This document shows positions 27,243-35,357 of a DNA stretch of 64,000 nt, piece by piece. How positions within the stretch are numbered: the stretch's first letter is position 1; each line of letters starts with the position of its first letter. The DNA is taken from positions 245,727 to 309,726 of the forward strand of contig NZ_JACXIY010000010.1 in the NCBI RefSeq assembly GCF_014705655.1, in the 5' to 3' direction. The translations under genes and the position numbers were made by a program. This DNA comes from Paenibacillus arenilitoris. Lineage in GTDB: Bacteria > Bacillota > Bacilli > Paenibacillales > Paenibacillaceae. The notes beneath the pieces are model-generated. The model ran no database searches and was not told the origin of the DNA. It was given only the letters and a program-made list of their open reading frames with translations.

Positions 27243-27265
27243 TTGGTGTACTTTATTGATAATCG

Positions 27266-27943
27266 GTGGTGGAGGCTTTGGGAAAACAAACGATTTATTT
27301 GGCCGGCGATTCGACAATGGCGGATTATCCGCCTGATTCGTACCCCATGCAAGGCTGGGGGAATAAGCTCCATTTATGTATTCCCGATTCCGTTCGGGTT
27401 GTAAATAAGGCAATGTGCGGGAGAAGCTCCAAGAGCTTTATCGAGGAAGGAAGGCTCGAAGAAATTTTGCGAATGATCAAGCCGGGCGACTGCTTGTTTA
27501 TTCAATTCGGACATAATGACAGCAAGGAAGATGCCGAAAGACATACAAGTCCCTGGAGCACATACCATCAATATTTGAGGCAATATATAGACGGAGCGAG
27601 AGCGAAGGGGGCTCATCCCGTACTCATCTCGCCTCTTTGCCGCAGACATTTTGACGTTGACGGTCTTCTGATCAGTACGCACGGCGATTATCCCCGATCG
27701 ATGGAAGCGCTGGCCGTTCAGGAAAAAGTCCCTTTCATCGATTTGTGCGGCCGAAGCGCCGTCGCATTCAAGGAAATGGGAGACGCCAAATCGAGAGAAT
27801 GGCTGACCTGGCTGCGCCCGGGCGAACATCCGAATTACCCCGAAGGGATTGAAGACAATACGCATTTGAATGAGCAAGGCGCGGAGGCTGTCGCAGGAAT
27901 GGTGGCCGATGCCATCACCAAGCTGAATTTGAAAATCGGTTGA
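27266..27943 (+). CDS. RhgT/YesT-like rhamnogalacturonan acetylesterase (SGNH hydrolase)
   Basis: This compact SGNH esterase (225 residues) shows all blocks: IYLAGDSTMADY with nucleophile Ser16, GWGNKL (Gly block), FIQFGHNDSK (Asn block) and DNTHLNEQGAEAVA with the catalytic Asp-His pair. The closest functional match is Bacillus RhgT/YesT, which removes acetyl groups from rhamnogalacturonan. The gene has no secretion signal. The start is uncertain: GTG 27266 lacks a good upstream site, and TTG 27278 lies only two bases from GGAGG. It ends the plus-strand enzyme operon, converging on an AraC gene. Confidence 0.88.
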   Translation: MVEALGKQTIYLAGDSTMADYPPDSYPMQGWGNKLHLCIPDSVRVVNKAMCGRSSKSFIEEGRLEEILRMIKPGDCLFIQFGHNDSKEDAERHTSPWSTYHQYLRQYIDGARAKGAHPVLISPLCRRHFDVDGLLISTHGDYPRSMEALAVQEKVPFIDLCGRSAVAFKEMGDAKSREWLTWLRPGEHPNYPEGIEDNTHLNEQGAEAVAGMVADAITKLNLKIG

Positions 27944-27960
27944 GGAGTCAACTCGCTTTT
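27939..27960 (+). terminator. weak terminator at convergent gene ends
   Basis: GTTGA (27939-27943) pairs with TCAAC (27948-27952) and CTCGCTTTTTC follows. The short stem overlaps the esterase stop codon, so its strength is doubtful. Confidence 0.4.
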
Positions 27961-27965
27961 TCGTA

Positions 27966-28859
27966 TTACTCCCGCTGCGGTCCTCCGTGCCGAATCCATC
28001 TTTTGCGATATTGGTGCGGGGTCGCGCCCATGCGGGCTTTGAAAAACTTGCAAAAATACGAGACGTTCGCCATGCCGATCTCCTCCGCGACGAGGGCGAT
28101 CGGCTTCTTGGTCGTGGTCAGCAGAAGGACCGCTTGGTGGACTCTGCGCGCGGCGATATATTCGGTGATGCTGACCCCGGTCGCGTCTTTGAAGAGATGG
28201 GACACGTGGTAGGGGGACAGATGCAGCTCTCCCGCCATGGCATCGAGCCGGAAGGGCTCGGCGTAATGCGATTCGATCCACTCCAATATTTTCTCCGCCT
28301 GATGCGTCTTCCGGGCGCCGAGCGGGGGCGCCTGCGCGGTCCGCTTCTGCCAGAGAGGCTTCAGACAGCGGAACAAAGCGACGAGGAAGAGGGAGATTTC
28401 TTCGAATTGGTCTTTTTTGGACAAGGACGGATACCGCTCATGCATGCTTCGGAACGCCAATTCCAGCTCGTCCGCTTCCTCCAGGCCGTAAATGCACGGA
28501 GCGGACAGCCGGTCCTGGCACAAATGCTTGTAGAAGGCGTGGAGCGCGGGCCATTGCGCGAAATAAGCGTCGAACATCGCAGGCTCGAAGATCGCGAGCG
28601 AGCGCTCGAAGGCGCTGCCGCCCGCATATTCGAGCCGAAGATGGTGGAGCTGGTAAGGCTGGAACACGCACAGCATGCCGGGTCTGAGCTCGTACCGGGT
28701 ATGGTTGACGACCATCGTTCCTTCGCCCTGATGAACGTAGAGGATTTCGGTCCCTTGATGGGAATGGAACGTTTCCTTATGCTCGTCATTGCGATTGATG
28801 CGTCTATAGGCGAAATAAAGCGGAACGTTCCACAGATCCGCTTGCCGGACAACGGTCAT
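27966..28859 (-). CDS. AraC-family transcriptional regulator with N-terminal cupin
   Basis: This regulator (297 residues) has an AraC-binding cupin at about 20-100 (HSHQGTEILYVHQGEGTMVV, then LRPGMLCVFQPYQLHHL) and a C-terminal AraC double helix-turn-helix at about 200-290 (FRLDAMAGELHLSPYHVSHL, then IALVAEEIGMANVSYFCKFF). Such proteins bind a sugar directly and activate neighbouring catabolic genes. It is transcribed away from the Gfo/Idh/MocA dehydrogenase, and the intervening region holds two direct repeats that could be its operator. The likely targets are that dehydrogenase and itself. Confidence 0.92.
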   Translation of the reverse strand: MTVVRQADLWNVPLYFAYRRINRNDEHKETFHSHQGTEILYVHQGEGTMVVNHTRYELRPGMLCVFQPYQLHHLRLEYAGGSAFERSLAIFEPAMFDAYFAQWPALHAFYKHLCQDRLSAPCIYGLEEADELELAFRSMHERYPSLSKKDQFEEISLFLVALFRCLKPLWQKRTAQAPPLGARKTHQAEKILEWIESHYAEPFRLDAMAGELHLSPYHVSHLFKDATGVSITEYIAARRVHQAVLLLTTTKKPIALVAEEIGMANVSYFCKFFKARMGATPHQYRKRWIRHGGPQRE

Positions 28860-28886
28860 CCTGCCCCATTCCTTTCCGTCGAGCTT

Positions 28887-28926
28887 GCGTTAATTTCCGC
28901 AACGCAGCGTTATTTTTCCCGCAACG
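28887..28926. promoter_or_regulatory. tandem direct repeats in a divergent promoter (AraC operator candidate)
   Basis: GCGTTAATTTCCGCAACG (28887-28904) and GCGTTATTTTTCCCGCAACG (28907-28926) are near-identical half-sites 20 bases apart, about two helical turns, in the gap between the AraC gene and the dehydrogenase gene. AraC-family proteins bind such direct repeats. Confidence 0.55.
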
Positions 28927-29005
28927 GGCCGTAACTTTGTCCTTCTCATTATAGGTATAGTGGAGGGAGCAACGCAATCCATTCGGAACAGGGAGGCTTA
29001 CTATT

Positions 29006-30160
29006 ATGCTTAAAATTGCGATAATCGGCTCGGGCTCGATTGCGGGCGCGCATATCGGCGCTTATTTGAAATTCGGGGCGCGCTGCCGGGTCGTGGCGGT
29101 CGCCGATATATACGAGGAGAAGGCGCAGGAGCTGATCGACCGCTACTCGCTGCCGGCGAAGGCGGTCAAGGATTACAAGGAGCTGCTCGGCGAAGACATC
29201 GACCTCGTGTCGGTATGCACGCCTCCTTATACGCATGCGCCGATCGCCGTCGACTGTCTGCGGTCCGGCAAGCATGTTCTTGTCGAGAAGCCGATGGCTT
29301 CGTCGCTGGAGGAATGCGACCGGATGATCGAGGCCGCGCGCGAGAGCGGCAAGCTGCTGTCGGTCGTAGCCCAGAACCGGTTCAAAACGCCGATGATGAA
29401 GCTCAAATCGATCCTCGAGACCGGCCTGATCGGGCCGATCGTGCACGCGCAGGTCGATTCCTTCTGGTGGCGCGGCCATTCGTATTACGACTTGTGGTGG
29501 CGCGGCACATGGGAGAAGGAAGGCGGCGGCTGCACGCTGAACCATGCGGTGCATCATATCGATGCGCTGCTGTGGATGATGGGGCAGCCGAGCGAGCTGC
29601 TCGCGGTCATGAGCAACACGTCGCACGACAACGCCGAGGTCGAGGATTTGTCCGTCGCCGTGCTTCGTTATCCGGGCGGGGCGCTGGCGCAAATTACGAG
29701 CTCGGTCGTCCATCACGGGGAGGAGCAGCAGCTCGTGTTCCAAGGGGCGAAGGCCCGCGTGTCCGCGCCTTGGAAGGTAACCGCCTCGACCGCGCAGCCG
29801 AACGGCTTCCCGGTGAAGAACGCCGAGCTGGCCGAGCAGCTGGCGGCCAGCTACGACAGCCTGCCCGAGGTCCGGCATGAAGGGCATGCGGGGCAGGTCG
29901 ACAACGTGCTGACCGCGATCGAAACGGGCGCGCCGCTTCTGATCGACGGCGAGAGCGGGCGGCGGACGCTTGAGCTCATCGTCGGCATTTACAAGTCGGC
30001 CAGCCTCGGGCAGAACGTCAAGTTCCCGATCGGGCCGGACGATCCGTTCTATACGCGCGAAGGTATTCAGGCGAATGCGATCCATTTCTACGAGAAGACG
30101 GCTTCCGTCGAAAGCTTCGCAAACGCGAAAATTACGCTCGGGAGCGACTATAAGGCGTGA
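29006..30160 (+). CDS. Gfo/Idh/MocA-family NAD(P)-dependent dehydrogenase
   Basis: This oxidoreductase (384 residues) has an N-terminal Rossmann fold (AIIGSGSIAGAHIGAYLKFG), the family motif VEKPMASSLEECDRMI near residue 95, and a C-terminal alpha/beta domain with TLNHAVHHIDALLWMMGQPS, whose His is typical of the active site. Members oxidise or epimerise sugars, sugar acids or inositols. It is divergent from the AraC regulator and downstream of pectin/xylan enzymes, so a uronic acid or deoxysugar substrate is plausible but unproven. ATG 29006 follows AGGGAGGC. Confidence 0.9.
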   Translation: MLKIAIIGSGSIAGAHIGAYLKFGARCRVVAVADIYEEKAQELIDRYSLPAKAVKDYKELLGEDIDLVSVCTPPYTHAPIAVDCLRSGKHVLVEKPMASSLEECDRMIEAARESGKLLSVVAQNRFKTPMMKLKSILETGLIGPIVHAQVDSFWWRGHSYYDLWWRGTWEKEGGGCTLNHAVHHIDALLWMMGQPSELLAVMSNTSHDNAEVEDLSVAVLRYPGGALAQITSSVVHHGEEQQLVFQGAKARVSAPWKVTASTAQPNGFPVKNAELAEQLAASYDSLPEVRHEGHAGQVDNVLTAIETGAPLLIDGESGRRTLELIVGIYKSASLGQNVKFPIGPDDPFYTREGIQANAIHFYEKTASVESFANAKITLGSDYKA

Positions 30161-30289
30161 CCGGCGGCGCGGCGTCGCAGTGAGAGAAGGGCGGACGGCG
30201 TGACGCGCCGCTGCAACGGCGCTGGCGGCGCGGGAGGCTAGCGAGCGGCGTCGGCGGCGCGTTGAGCGGTCGGTGTGTCCGAGAGCGCG

Positions 30290-30381
30290 GTCAAGAGGGC
30301 GACCGTGAAAGGATAAGTCGCAAGCCGGGAAGAGAACTGCCTGAGATGCCGTGAACGCGGCGCAAGGGCAGTTCTTTTTTT
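30290..30381 (+). ncRNA. structured leader or 3' region ending in a terminator (unassigned)
   Basis: The 330-base gap between the dehydrogenase and the HisJ-like gene holds no gene. Its 3' part contains CGGTC/GACCG arms, then GAAAGG and GTCGCAAGCCGGG, then a terminator. The order GGGCGACC ... GAAA ... CGCAAGCC recalls the core of type 1 cyclic di-GMP riboswitches but differs at several invariant bases, so I do not name a class. It may be only a long read-through terminator region. Confidence 0.25.
30333..30381 (+). terminator. rho-independent terminator
   Basis: AGAACTGCC (30333-30341) pairs with GGCAGTTCT (30367-30375), with a run of seven T after it. The apical part contains a further GC-rich stem. 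It lies 170 bases after the dehydrogenase stop and 110 before the next gene. Confidence 0.85.
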
Positions 30382-30492
30382 GCCAAAACCGGCCGAGCGT
30401 CCGTCATCGCGTTATTTACAACCCGTCGAGGGTGGGATAAAGTAAGGGAAAGAATGCGCGGTGCTGCGCAGCATAGAGGAAAGAAGGCGTTC

Positions 30493-31329
30493 ATGATGCG
30501 TTTCAAATGGGACGGGCACACTCACACGAACTTTTGCCGGCATGGCAGCGACGCCCCGATGGACCTTTATTTGGACCAGGCGATCCGCCTCGGCTTCCAT
30601 CGTTATTCGATTACGGAGCATCCGCCGCTCCCCGAAGCTTATGTCGACGATCCGAGGCTGATGAAGGAGCTCGCCATGAAAGATGTGGAGCTGCCGCTAT
30701 ATTTCGAGGAGGCGAAGCGGACGAAGGAGCGGTATGAAGGCCGGATCGAGGTCGCGGTCGGGCTGGAACTGGATTATTTGCCGGAGGATCCCGACTTCGC
30801 GCTCCGGCTCGTGGACAAGTACGGCGAGAAGCTGGAGGACGTCGTCTTCTCGGTGCATTATTTGCCCGGCATCGGCGGCAACCAGTGCGTCGACTATACA
30901 CCGGAGACGTTCTCGGAGAAGCTGATCAAGCATTACGGATCGATGGATAAAGTGGCCGAGGAGTACTACAATCACATCGAAGCGGCCATCGAGTGGGCCG
31001 CCGGCCTCCCTTGCCGCAAGCGCATCGGCCACATCAACCTGATCGAGAAATTTCGGCTCACCCTGCCGGAGCTGGACGAATCGCTTGTCCGGCGCCGCTT
31101 GAGCGGCATTCTGCCGAAGCTCGAGGCGGCCGGCGCCGGCGTGGACGTGAACACCGCCGGCTTCCGCAAGCCGACATGCGGCAAAGCGTACGTGCCGGAA
31201 TGGTTCATGGCGGAGTGCGTCCGTCGCGGCATCCCGCTCGTCTTCGGCTCGGATTCCCATAAGCCGGAGGAAGTCGGCTCGGGATGGGACTGGTTCGAGG
31301 CTGCGCTCTCCGAGGCAGAGCGGGCTTAA
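30493..31329 (+). CDS. hisJ: HisJ-type histidinol-phosphatase (PHP domain)
   Basis: This PHP-superfamily phosphoesterase (278 residues) should convert L-histidinol phosphate to histidinol in histidine synthesis. It has the metal-binding start DGHTHTNFCRHGS, a second motif ITEHPPLP, VGLELDYLPE, VFSVHYLPGIGG, RIGHINLIEKF and the C-terminal FGSDSHKPEEVG, in HisJ order. ATG 30493 follows AGGAAAGAAGG; an ATG at 30454 would add 13 residues before the conserved start. No other histidine genes are adjacent, which is normal for hisJ in Bacillus relatives. A generic PHP phosphatase is the alternative. Confidence 0.85.
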   Translation: MMRFKWDGHTHTNFCRHGSDAPMDLYLDQAIRLGFHRYSITEHPPLPEAYVDDPRLMKELAMKDVELPLYFEEAKRTKERYEGRIEVAVGLELDYLPEDPDFALRLVDKYGEKLEDVVFSVHYLPGIGGNQCVDYTPETFSEKLIKHYGSMDKVAEEYYNHIEAAIEWAAGLPCRKRIGHINLIEKFRLTLPELDESLVRRRLSGILPKLEAAGAGVDVNTAGFRKPTCGKAYVPEWFMAECVRRGIPLVFGSDSHKPEEVGSGWDWFEAALSEAERA

Positions 31330-31397
31330 GGCAGGGGGCACGCCGGCTGCCGGTGCGGCCAACTTCCCCGCTCGTTCGCCTGCCGGCTGCCGGTCGG

Positions 31398-32180
31398 TCA
31401 GCGGGGGCTCATTGACTCCAATCGGCCGACCGCGAATTCGATGAACCGGACCGTCTGTTCATAGGTACGCTCGTGGTCGACGTCCGCGTCACGGTACCGT
31501 TCGCGCCACTCCCACCCGTCGGTTACCGTCCGCGCATGTTCGGGATAAGCTTCCTTGAACCATTCGGCCGCCCGCCGCTTTGACGTCTGCTCGCCGTGCG
31601 CGACCGTGTACAGCGCCCTGCATAGCGTGAGGATCGCATAGCCTTGATACGGCCGGGAGAACCGCGTATGCGGGACATGCGTTCTCCACCGCATGGCGTA
31701 TGTCCTCACGGCGGCGACGAAATCCGCCTTCGGTACGGGCGCCATGAACGCCGTTACGGCGGGGCCGTACAGCACGATGCCGTGCCGCTGGACGCAGTAC
31801 CAATTTTGCAGCCATTCGGCGCCGGCATCCTTCGCGTTCAGCGGCTCGCCGGGGCTGATGACGACGATGCGGCTCCTTTTCTCCCGGAACGTCATCAGTC
31901 CTTCGACCGACAAATATTGCGTTTCGATCCGGTCGTTCCATTCCGGACAGCGGCTTGCCAGCTCTTCGTGCATGCCGCGCAGCGCCTCGATCTCGGCTTC
32001 GGTCGCGTCCGCCGAAAGGACGGCGAGCAGATCGATATCGCTAATCTCGCGGTCGAAATCGCCCCACGCCAGCGAACCGTACAAGTATAACCCTTCGAGC
32101 TTCCCTCCAAGCGTACTTCGGATGTCCCCGGCGATATTTTCAAGCAAAAGATTCATATCCTCGTACGGGGTAGGCTGCAT
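31398..32180 (-). CDS. AadA-like aminoglycoside adenylyltransferase-fold nucleotidyltransferase
   Basis: This protein (260 residues) has the nucleotidyltransferase motif LYLYGSLAWGDFD followed by SDIDLLAVL (metal-binding Asp pair) at about residues 30-55, and a C-terminal helical domain like DUF4111 of AadA/ANT(3'')-(9). Size and layout match spectinomycin/streptomycin adenylyltransferases, but chromosomal homologues of unknown substrate are common and resistance cannot be assumed. Start 32180 (MQPTPYEDMN) is chosen because AGAGAGG lies nine bases upstream; an in-frame start at 32321 would add 47 unconserved residues. Confidence 0.75.
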   Translation of the reverse strand: MQPTPYEDMNLLLENIAGDIRSTLGGKLEGLYLYGSLAWGDFDREISDIDLLAVLSADATEAEIEALRGMHEELASRCPEWNDRIETQYLSVEGLMTFREKRSRIVVISPGEPLNAKDAGAEWLQNWYCVQRHGIVLYGPAVTAFMAPVPKADFVAAVRTYAMRWRTHVPHTRFSRPYQGYAILTLCRALYTVAHGEQTSKRRAAEWFKEAYPEHARTVTDGWEWRERYRDADVDHERTYEQTVRFIEFAVGRLESMSPR

Positions 32181-32365
32181 CGGCAACGACCTCTCTTTCG
32201 GTTCAAGTATACAACGCTGCGCAAGCCCATGACTATCCGGCATGTTGAAATCTTGCGCTTTCATTCGGATTTCCCTGCAAAGTCGGCGCGGGTAGCGTAT
32301 AGTAGGGAGCAATCCATTCAAACCATTTGATCCATTATGTTAATCAGGCAACGGAGTGATGAAGG

Positions 32366-32983
32366 ATGGCAACGACGTTCACGAGGCATTTCCGCTACGG
32401 GCAGGAGGAAATCGACTATCTCTCGCGCGCGGACCCGGCGCTAGGCGCGGCGATGGAGCATATGGGCCGCGTAGAGCGGACGATCATGCCGGATCCGTTC
32501 GCGGCGCTCGCGCACGCGATCGTCGGCCAGCTTATTTCGGCGAAGGCCGCCAGCACCGTATGGGACAGGCTGGAGACGGCCGCAGGGGCGATCACGCCGC
32601 GCAATGTGGCCGGACTTTCGGCCGAAAACATTCGGCGCTGCGGCATGACGATGAAGAAGGCCGCCAGCATTCGCGATATCGCGCAGCGCGCGGAGCGGGG
32701 CGAGCTGTCGCCGGACGCCCTGCGGGAGCTGTCCGACAAGGACGTGATCGACAGGCTGACGGCGATTGACGGCGTCGGCAAATGGACGGCGGAAATGCTG
32801 CTGCTCCACGCTTTGGAGCGCCCCGACGTCGTCAGCTGGGGCGACGTCGCGATCCGCCGCGGCATGATGAAGCTGTACGGCCTGACGGAATTAACGAAGA
32901 AGCAATTCGACGAATACCGGGCCCGGTATTCCCCTCATGGTTCGGTGGCGTCGATTTATTTGTGGGAAATTTCATTTCAATAG
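32366..32983 (+). CDS. DNA-3-methyladenine glycosylase II (AlkA-like, HhH-GPD)
   Basis: This base-excision repair glycosylase (205 residues) has a helix-hairpin-helix LTAIDGVGKWTAEMLLLHAL followed by VVSWGDVAIRRG, where the Asp is the catalytic residue of the HhH-GPD family. It lacks the N-terminal domain of E. coli AlkA, as do the short Bacillus-type enzymes. It is followed 21 bases later by an AlkD-like glycosylase, which makes a two-gene alkylation repair operon. Confidence 0.9.
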   Translation: MATTFTRHFRYGQEEIDYLSRADPALGAAMEHMGRVERTIMPDPFAALAHAIVGQLISAKAASTVWDRLETAAGAITPRNVAGLSAENIRRCGMTMKKAASIRDIAQRAERGELSPDALRELSDKDVIDRLTAIDGVGKWTAEMLLLHALERPDVVSWGDVAIRRGMMKLYGLTELTKKQFDEYRARYSPHGSVASIYLWEISFQ

Positions 32984-33004
32984 CGGAAGGAGGCGCATCG
33001 CGGG

Positions 33005-33673
33005 ATGAAGGAGAAGCTGGCGGCGCTCGCCGACGAGAAGTACCGGCAATTCGCCTCCTCGTTGATTCCGAATATCGATAATATGCTCGGCGTGCGGCTG
33101 CCGGAGCTGCGCAAGCTGGCGAAAGAAATCGCGAAGGGAAATTGGCGGGGGTATCTGGACGATGCGGAAAGCGATTTTTTCGAGGAAGCGATGCTGCAGG
33201 GGATGGTGATCGGCTACGTCCGGACGGATATCGACGAGCTGCTGCGGCATGTGGCCGCTTTCGTTCCGAAAATCGACAATTGGTCGGTATGCGACAGCTT
33301 CTGCATCGGCTTGAAATGGACGAAGTCGAACAGGAGCCGGGTGTGGGAATTTCTGCAGCCTTACTTGGCTTCGGAACGGGAATACGAAATCCGCTTCGGC
33401 GTCGTGATGCTGCTCGATTATTATGCGGACGAGGCCTACATCGACCGGGTGCTGGAGCTGCTCGACAGGACGAAGCGCGACAAGTATTACGTCCAGATGG
33501 CCGTCGCGTGGGCGCTTTCCGTATGCTTCGTTAACCAGCCCGGGCCGACGATGAGCTATTTGGAGCGCTGCTCGCTCGATGATTTCACCTATAACAAAGC
33601 GCTGCAAAAAATAACCGAATCGTATCGGGTCGACCAAACGACGAAGTCTCGGATTCGCGCCATGAAGCGGTGA
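33005..33673 (+). CDS. AlkD-like DNA alkylation repair protein
   Basis: This is a protein of 222 residues built of HEAT-like helical repeats, as in AlkD, which excises positively charged alkylated purines such as 7-methylguanine. The conserved central stretch KIDNWSVCDSFCIGLK and YVQMAVAWALSVCFV match the family. The ribosome binding site GGAAGGAGG precedes ATG 33005. Co-transcription with the AlkA-like gene upstream supports a role in alkylation repair. Confidence 0.88.
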   Translation: MKEKLAALADEKYRQFASSLIPNIDNMLGVRLPELRKLAKEIAKGNWRGYLDDAESDFFEEAMLQGMVIGYVRTDIDELLRHVAAFVPKIDNWSVCDSFCIGLKWTKSNRSRVWEFLQPYLASEREYEIRFGVVMLLDYYADEAYIDRVLELLDRTKRDKYYVQMAVAWALSVCFVNQPGPTMSYLERCSLDDFTYNKALQKITESYRVDQTTKSRIRAMKR

Positions 33674-33804
33674 GCGGGCGCGCGCACTCTCGAATTATTA
33701 CGAAATCGTCACAGATGCGGCCCATCTCGTTTATCAATCGCGCTGCAAGTCTGTTATGATAAGAAAACGGAACTGCTCCGAACCACCGGATCGAGGTGTC
33801 AGAC

Positions 33805-35202
33805 TTGAAAACGATCGTAATTGTCGGCGGCGGCATCACCGGCCTGTCCGCCGCTTATTTTATACAGAAGAAAGTAAAGGCCGGGCAACTGGACGCGAAT
33901 GTCGTGTTGGCCGAAGCAAGCGGGACGCTGGGCGGCAAAATCCGCACCGTGCGCCAGGGTGAATTCATGATGGAGACCGGGGCCGATTCGATCGTCGCCC
34001 GCAAGCCGAACGTCGCCCCGTTCATCGAGGAATTGGGGCTGCAGGGCGAGGTCGTCTACAACGCCACGGGCAAGTCCTACATTCATACGGACGGCGTGCT
34101 GAAGCCGGTTCCCGACGACACGGTGTTCGGCATCCCGATGAGCATCCGGTCGCTCGCCGAGAGCACGCTCGTCTCCGCCGAGGGCAAGGTGGAGGCGCTG
34201 AAAGATTTCTATACGGAGAACGACTCCTTCACGAAGAACGATTCGATCGGCTTGTTCCTCGAGCGGTTTCTCGGGAAGGAGCTGGTCGAGAAGCAAATCG
34301 CGCCGGTGCTGTCGGGCGTATACAACGGGGAATTGTCGGGACTGACGATCGCGTCGACCCTTCCGTACCTGCTCGATTACAAGAATGAATACGGCAGTAT
34401 CATCAAGGGGCTCGGCGAGAACCGCGGCACGTTCCAGAGGGCGGGCAACCGGAAGTTCCTGTCGTTCAAAGGCGGAATGTCCGCGCTGGTGGACGAGCTG
34501 GAGAAGCGGCTGGAGGACGTCGAGATCGTGAAAGGGAGCAGGGCCGAGCGGATCGCGAAGGCAGCGAACCGTTATTCCGTTTCGTTCGCCGGCGGCCGCG
34601 CGATCGAGGCGGACTGCGTCGTGCTCGGCGTTCCGCATCAGGCCGCGCGGACGATGCTCGGCAGCGAGGAGCTGGACGCCGATTTCGACCGGCTGCGCAG
34701 CGGCTCGATGACCAGCGTGTACATAAGCTTCGACGTTCCGGACGGTCTGCTGCCGAAGGACGGGACCGGCTTCATTAACGCGGGGGGCGGCGATTTGGTT
34801 TGCGACGCCTGCACGTGGACGAGCCGGAAATGGGAGCATACGTCGGCTGACCGGCGGTTATTGGTCAGGCTGTTCTACAAAAGCTCGAACGCCGTCTATG
34901 AATCGCTGCGGCGCTTATCGGAGGATGAGCTGCTCGGGACGGCTCTGCGGGATGTGGAGAAGTCGCTCGGCCTTGCGGAGAAGCCGCTCGATTACACGGT
35001 GACCAAGTGGAACGACGCGATGCCGAATTACGTGATCGGCCATCAGCGCATCGTCGAATCGCTGACGGAGAAGCTGGAGCGGCTTTTTCCCGGCGTGCTG
35101 CTGGCGGGATGCTCGTATTACGGCGTAGGCATACCGGACTGCATCGCCAGCGGCGAGCGGACGGCGGAGCGGATCTTCGAGCAATTGACGGCAGGCTTCT
35201 AA
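33805..35202 (+). CDS. hemY: HemY-type coproporphyrinogen III/protoporphyrinogen oxidase
   Basis: This FAD enzyme of haem synthesis (465 residues) oxidises coproporphyrinogen III to coproporphyrin III in the Gram-positive route. The N-terminal FAD motif is TIVIVGGGITGLSAAYF; ETGADSIVARKP follows near residue 55, and the C-terminal FAD motif is LLAGCSYYGVGIPDCIASGE. Length and motif order match HemY. TTG 33805, six bases after GAGGTG, is preferred to GTG 33796, which overlaps that site. The hemE and hemH genes are not adjacent. Confidence 0.9.
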   Translation: MKTIVIVGGGITGLSAAYFIQKKVKAGQLDANVVLAEASGTLGGKIRTVRQGEFMMETGADSIVARKPNVAPFIEELGLQGEVVYNATGKSYIHTDGVLKPVPDDTVFGIPMSIRSLAESTLVSAEGKVEALKDFYTENDSFTKNDSIGLFLERFLGKELVEKQIAPVLSGVYNGELSGLTIASTLPYLLDYKNEYGSIIKGLGENRGTFQRAGNRKFLSFKGGMSALVDELEKRLEDVEIVKGSRAERIAKAANRYSVSFAGGRAIEADCVVLGVPHQAARTMLGSEELDADFDRLRSGSMTSVYISFDVPDGLLPKDGTGFINAGGGDLVCDACTWTSRKWEHTSADRRLLVRLFYKSSNAVYESLRRLSEDELLGTALRDVEKSLGLAEKPLDYTVTKWNDAMPNYVIGHQRIVESLTEKLERLFPGVLLAGCSYYGVGIPDCIASGERTAERIFEQLTAGF

Positions 35203-35357
35203 TTCCGCAATCGAGAAGAAACCGCAGCATGCGCCTTATGCTAGAATGAGTGCATCTGACCCGAGTCTCGAGCTTAAGCGCCGGGATGTTGGGGCGGTTA
35301 ATCCATATGGCGCGGGGAGCGGATGACGATGCAAAGTCGGAAGGTATGGTGCGGACG

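Noticed and set aside
29215..29880. Plus-strand frame inside the Gfo/Idh/MocA gene
   Set aside because: It is an out-of-frame shadow of a gene with clear Rossmann and active-site motifs.
30161..30492. T-box or histidine-operon type leader upstream of hisJ
   Set aside because: I found no AGGGTGGNACCGCG-type T-box sequence and no leader peptide rich in histidine codons. Only an unassigned structured region and a terminator can be supported.
31398..32180. Calling the AadA-like protein an antibiotic resistance gene
   Set aside because: Fold and motifs fit, but many chromosomal nucleotidyltransferases of this type do not confer resistance. There is no mobile-element or cassette context around it.
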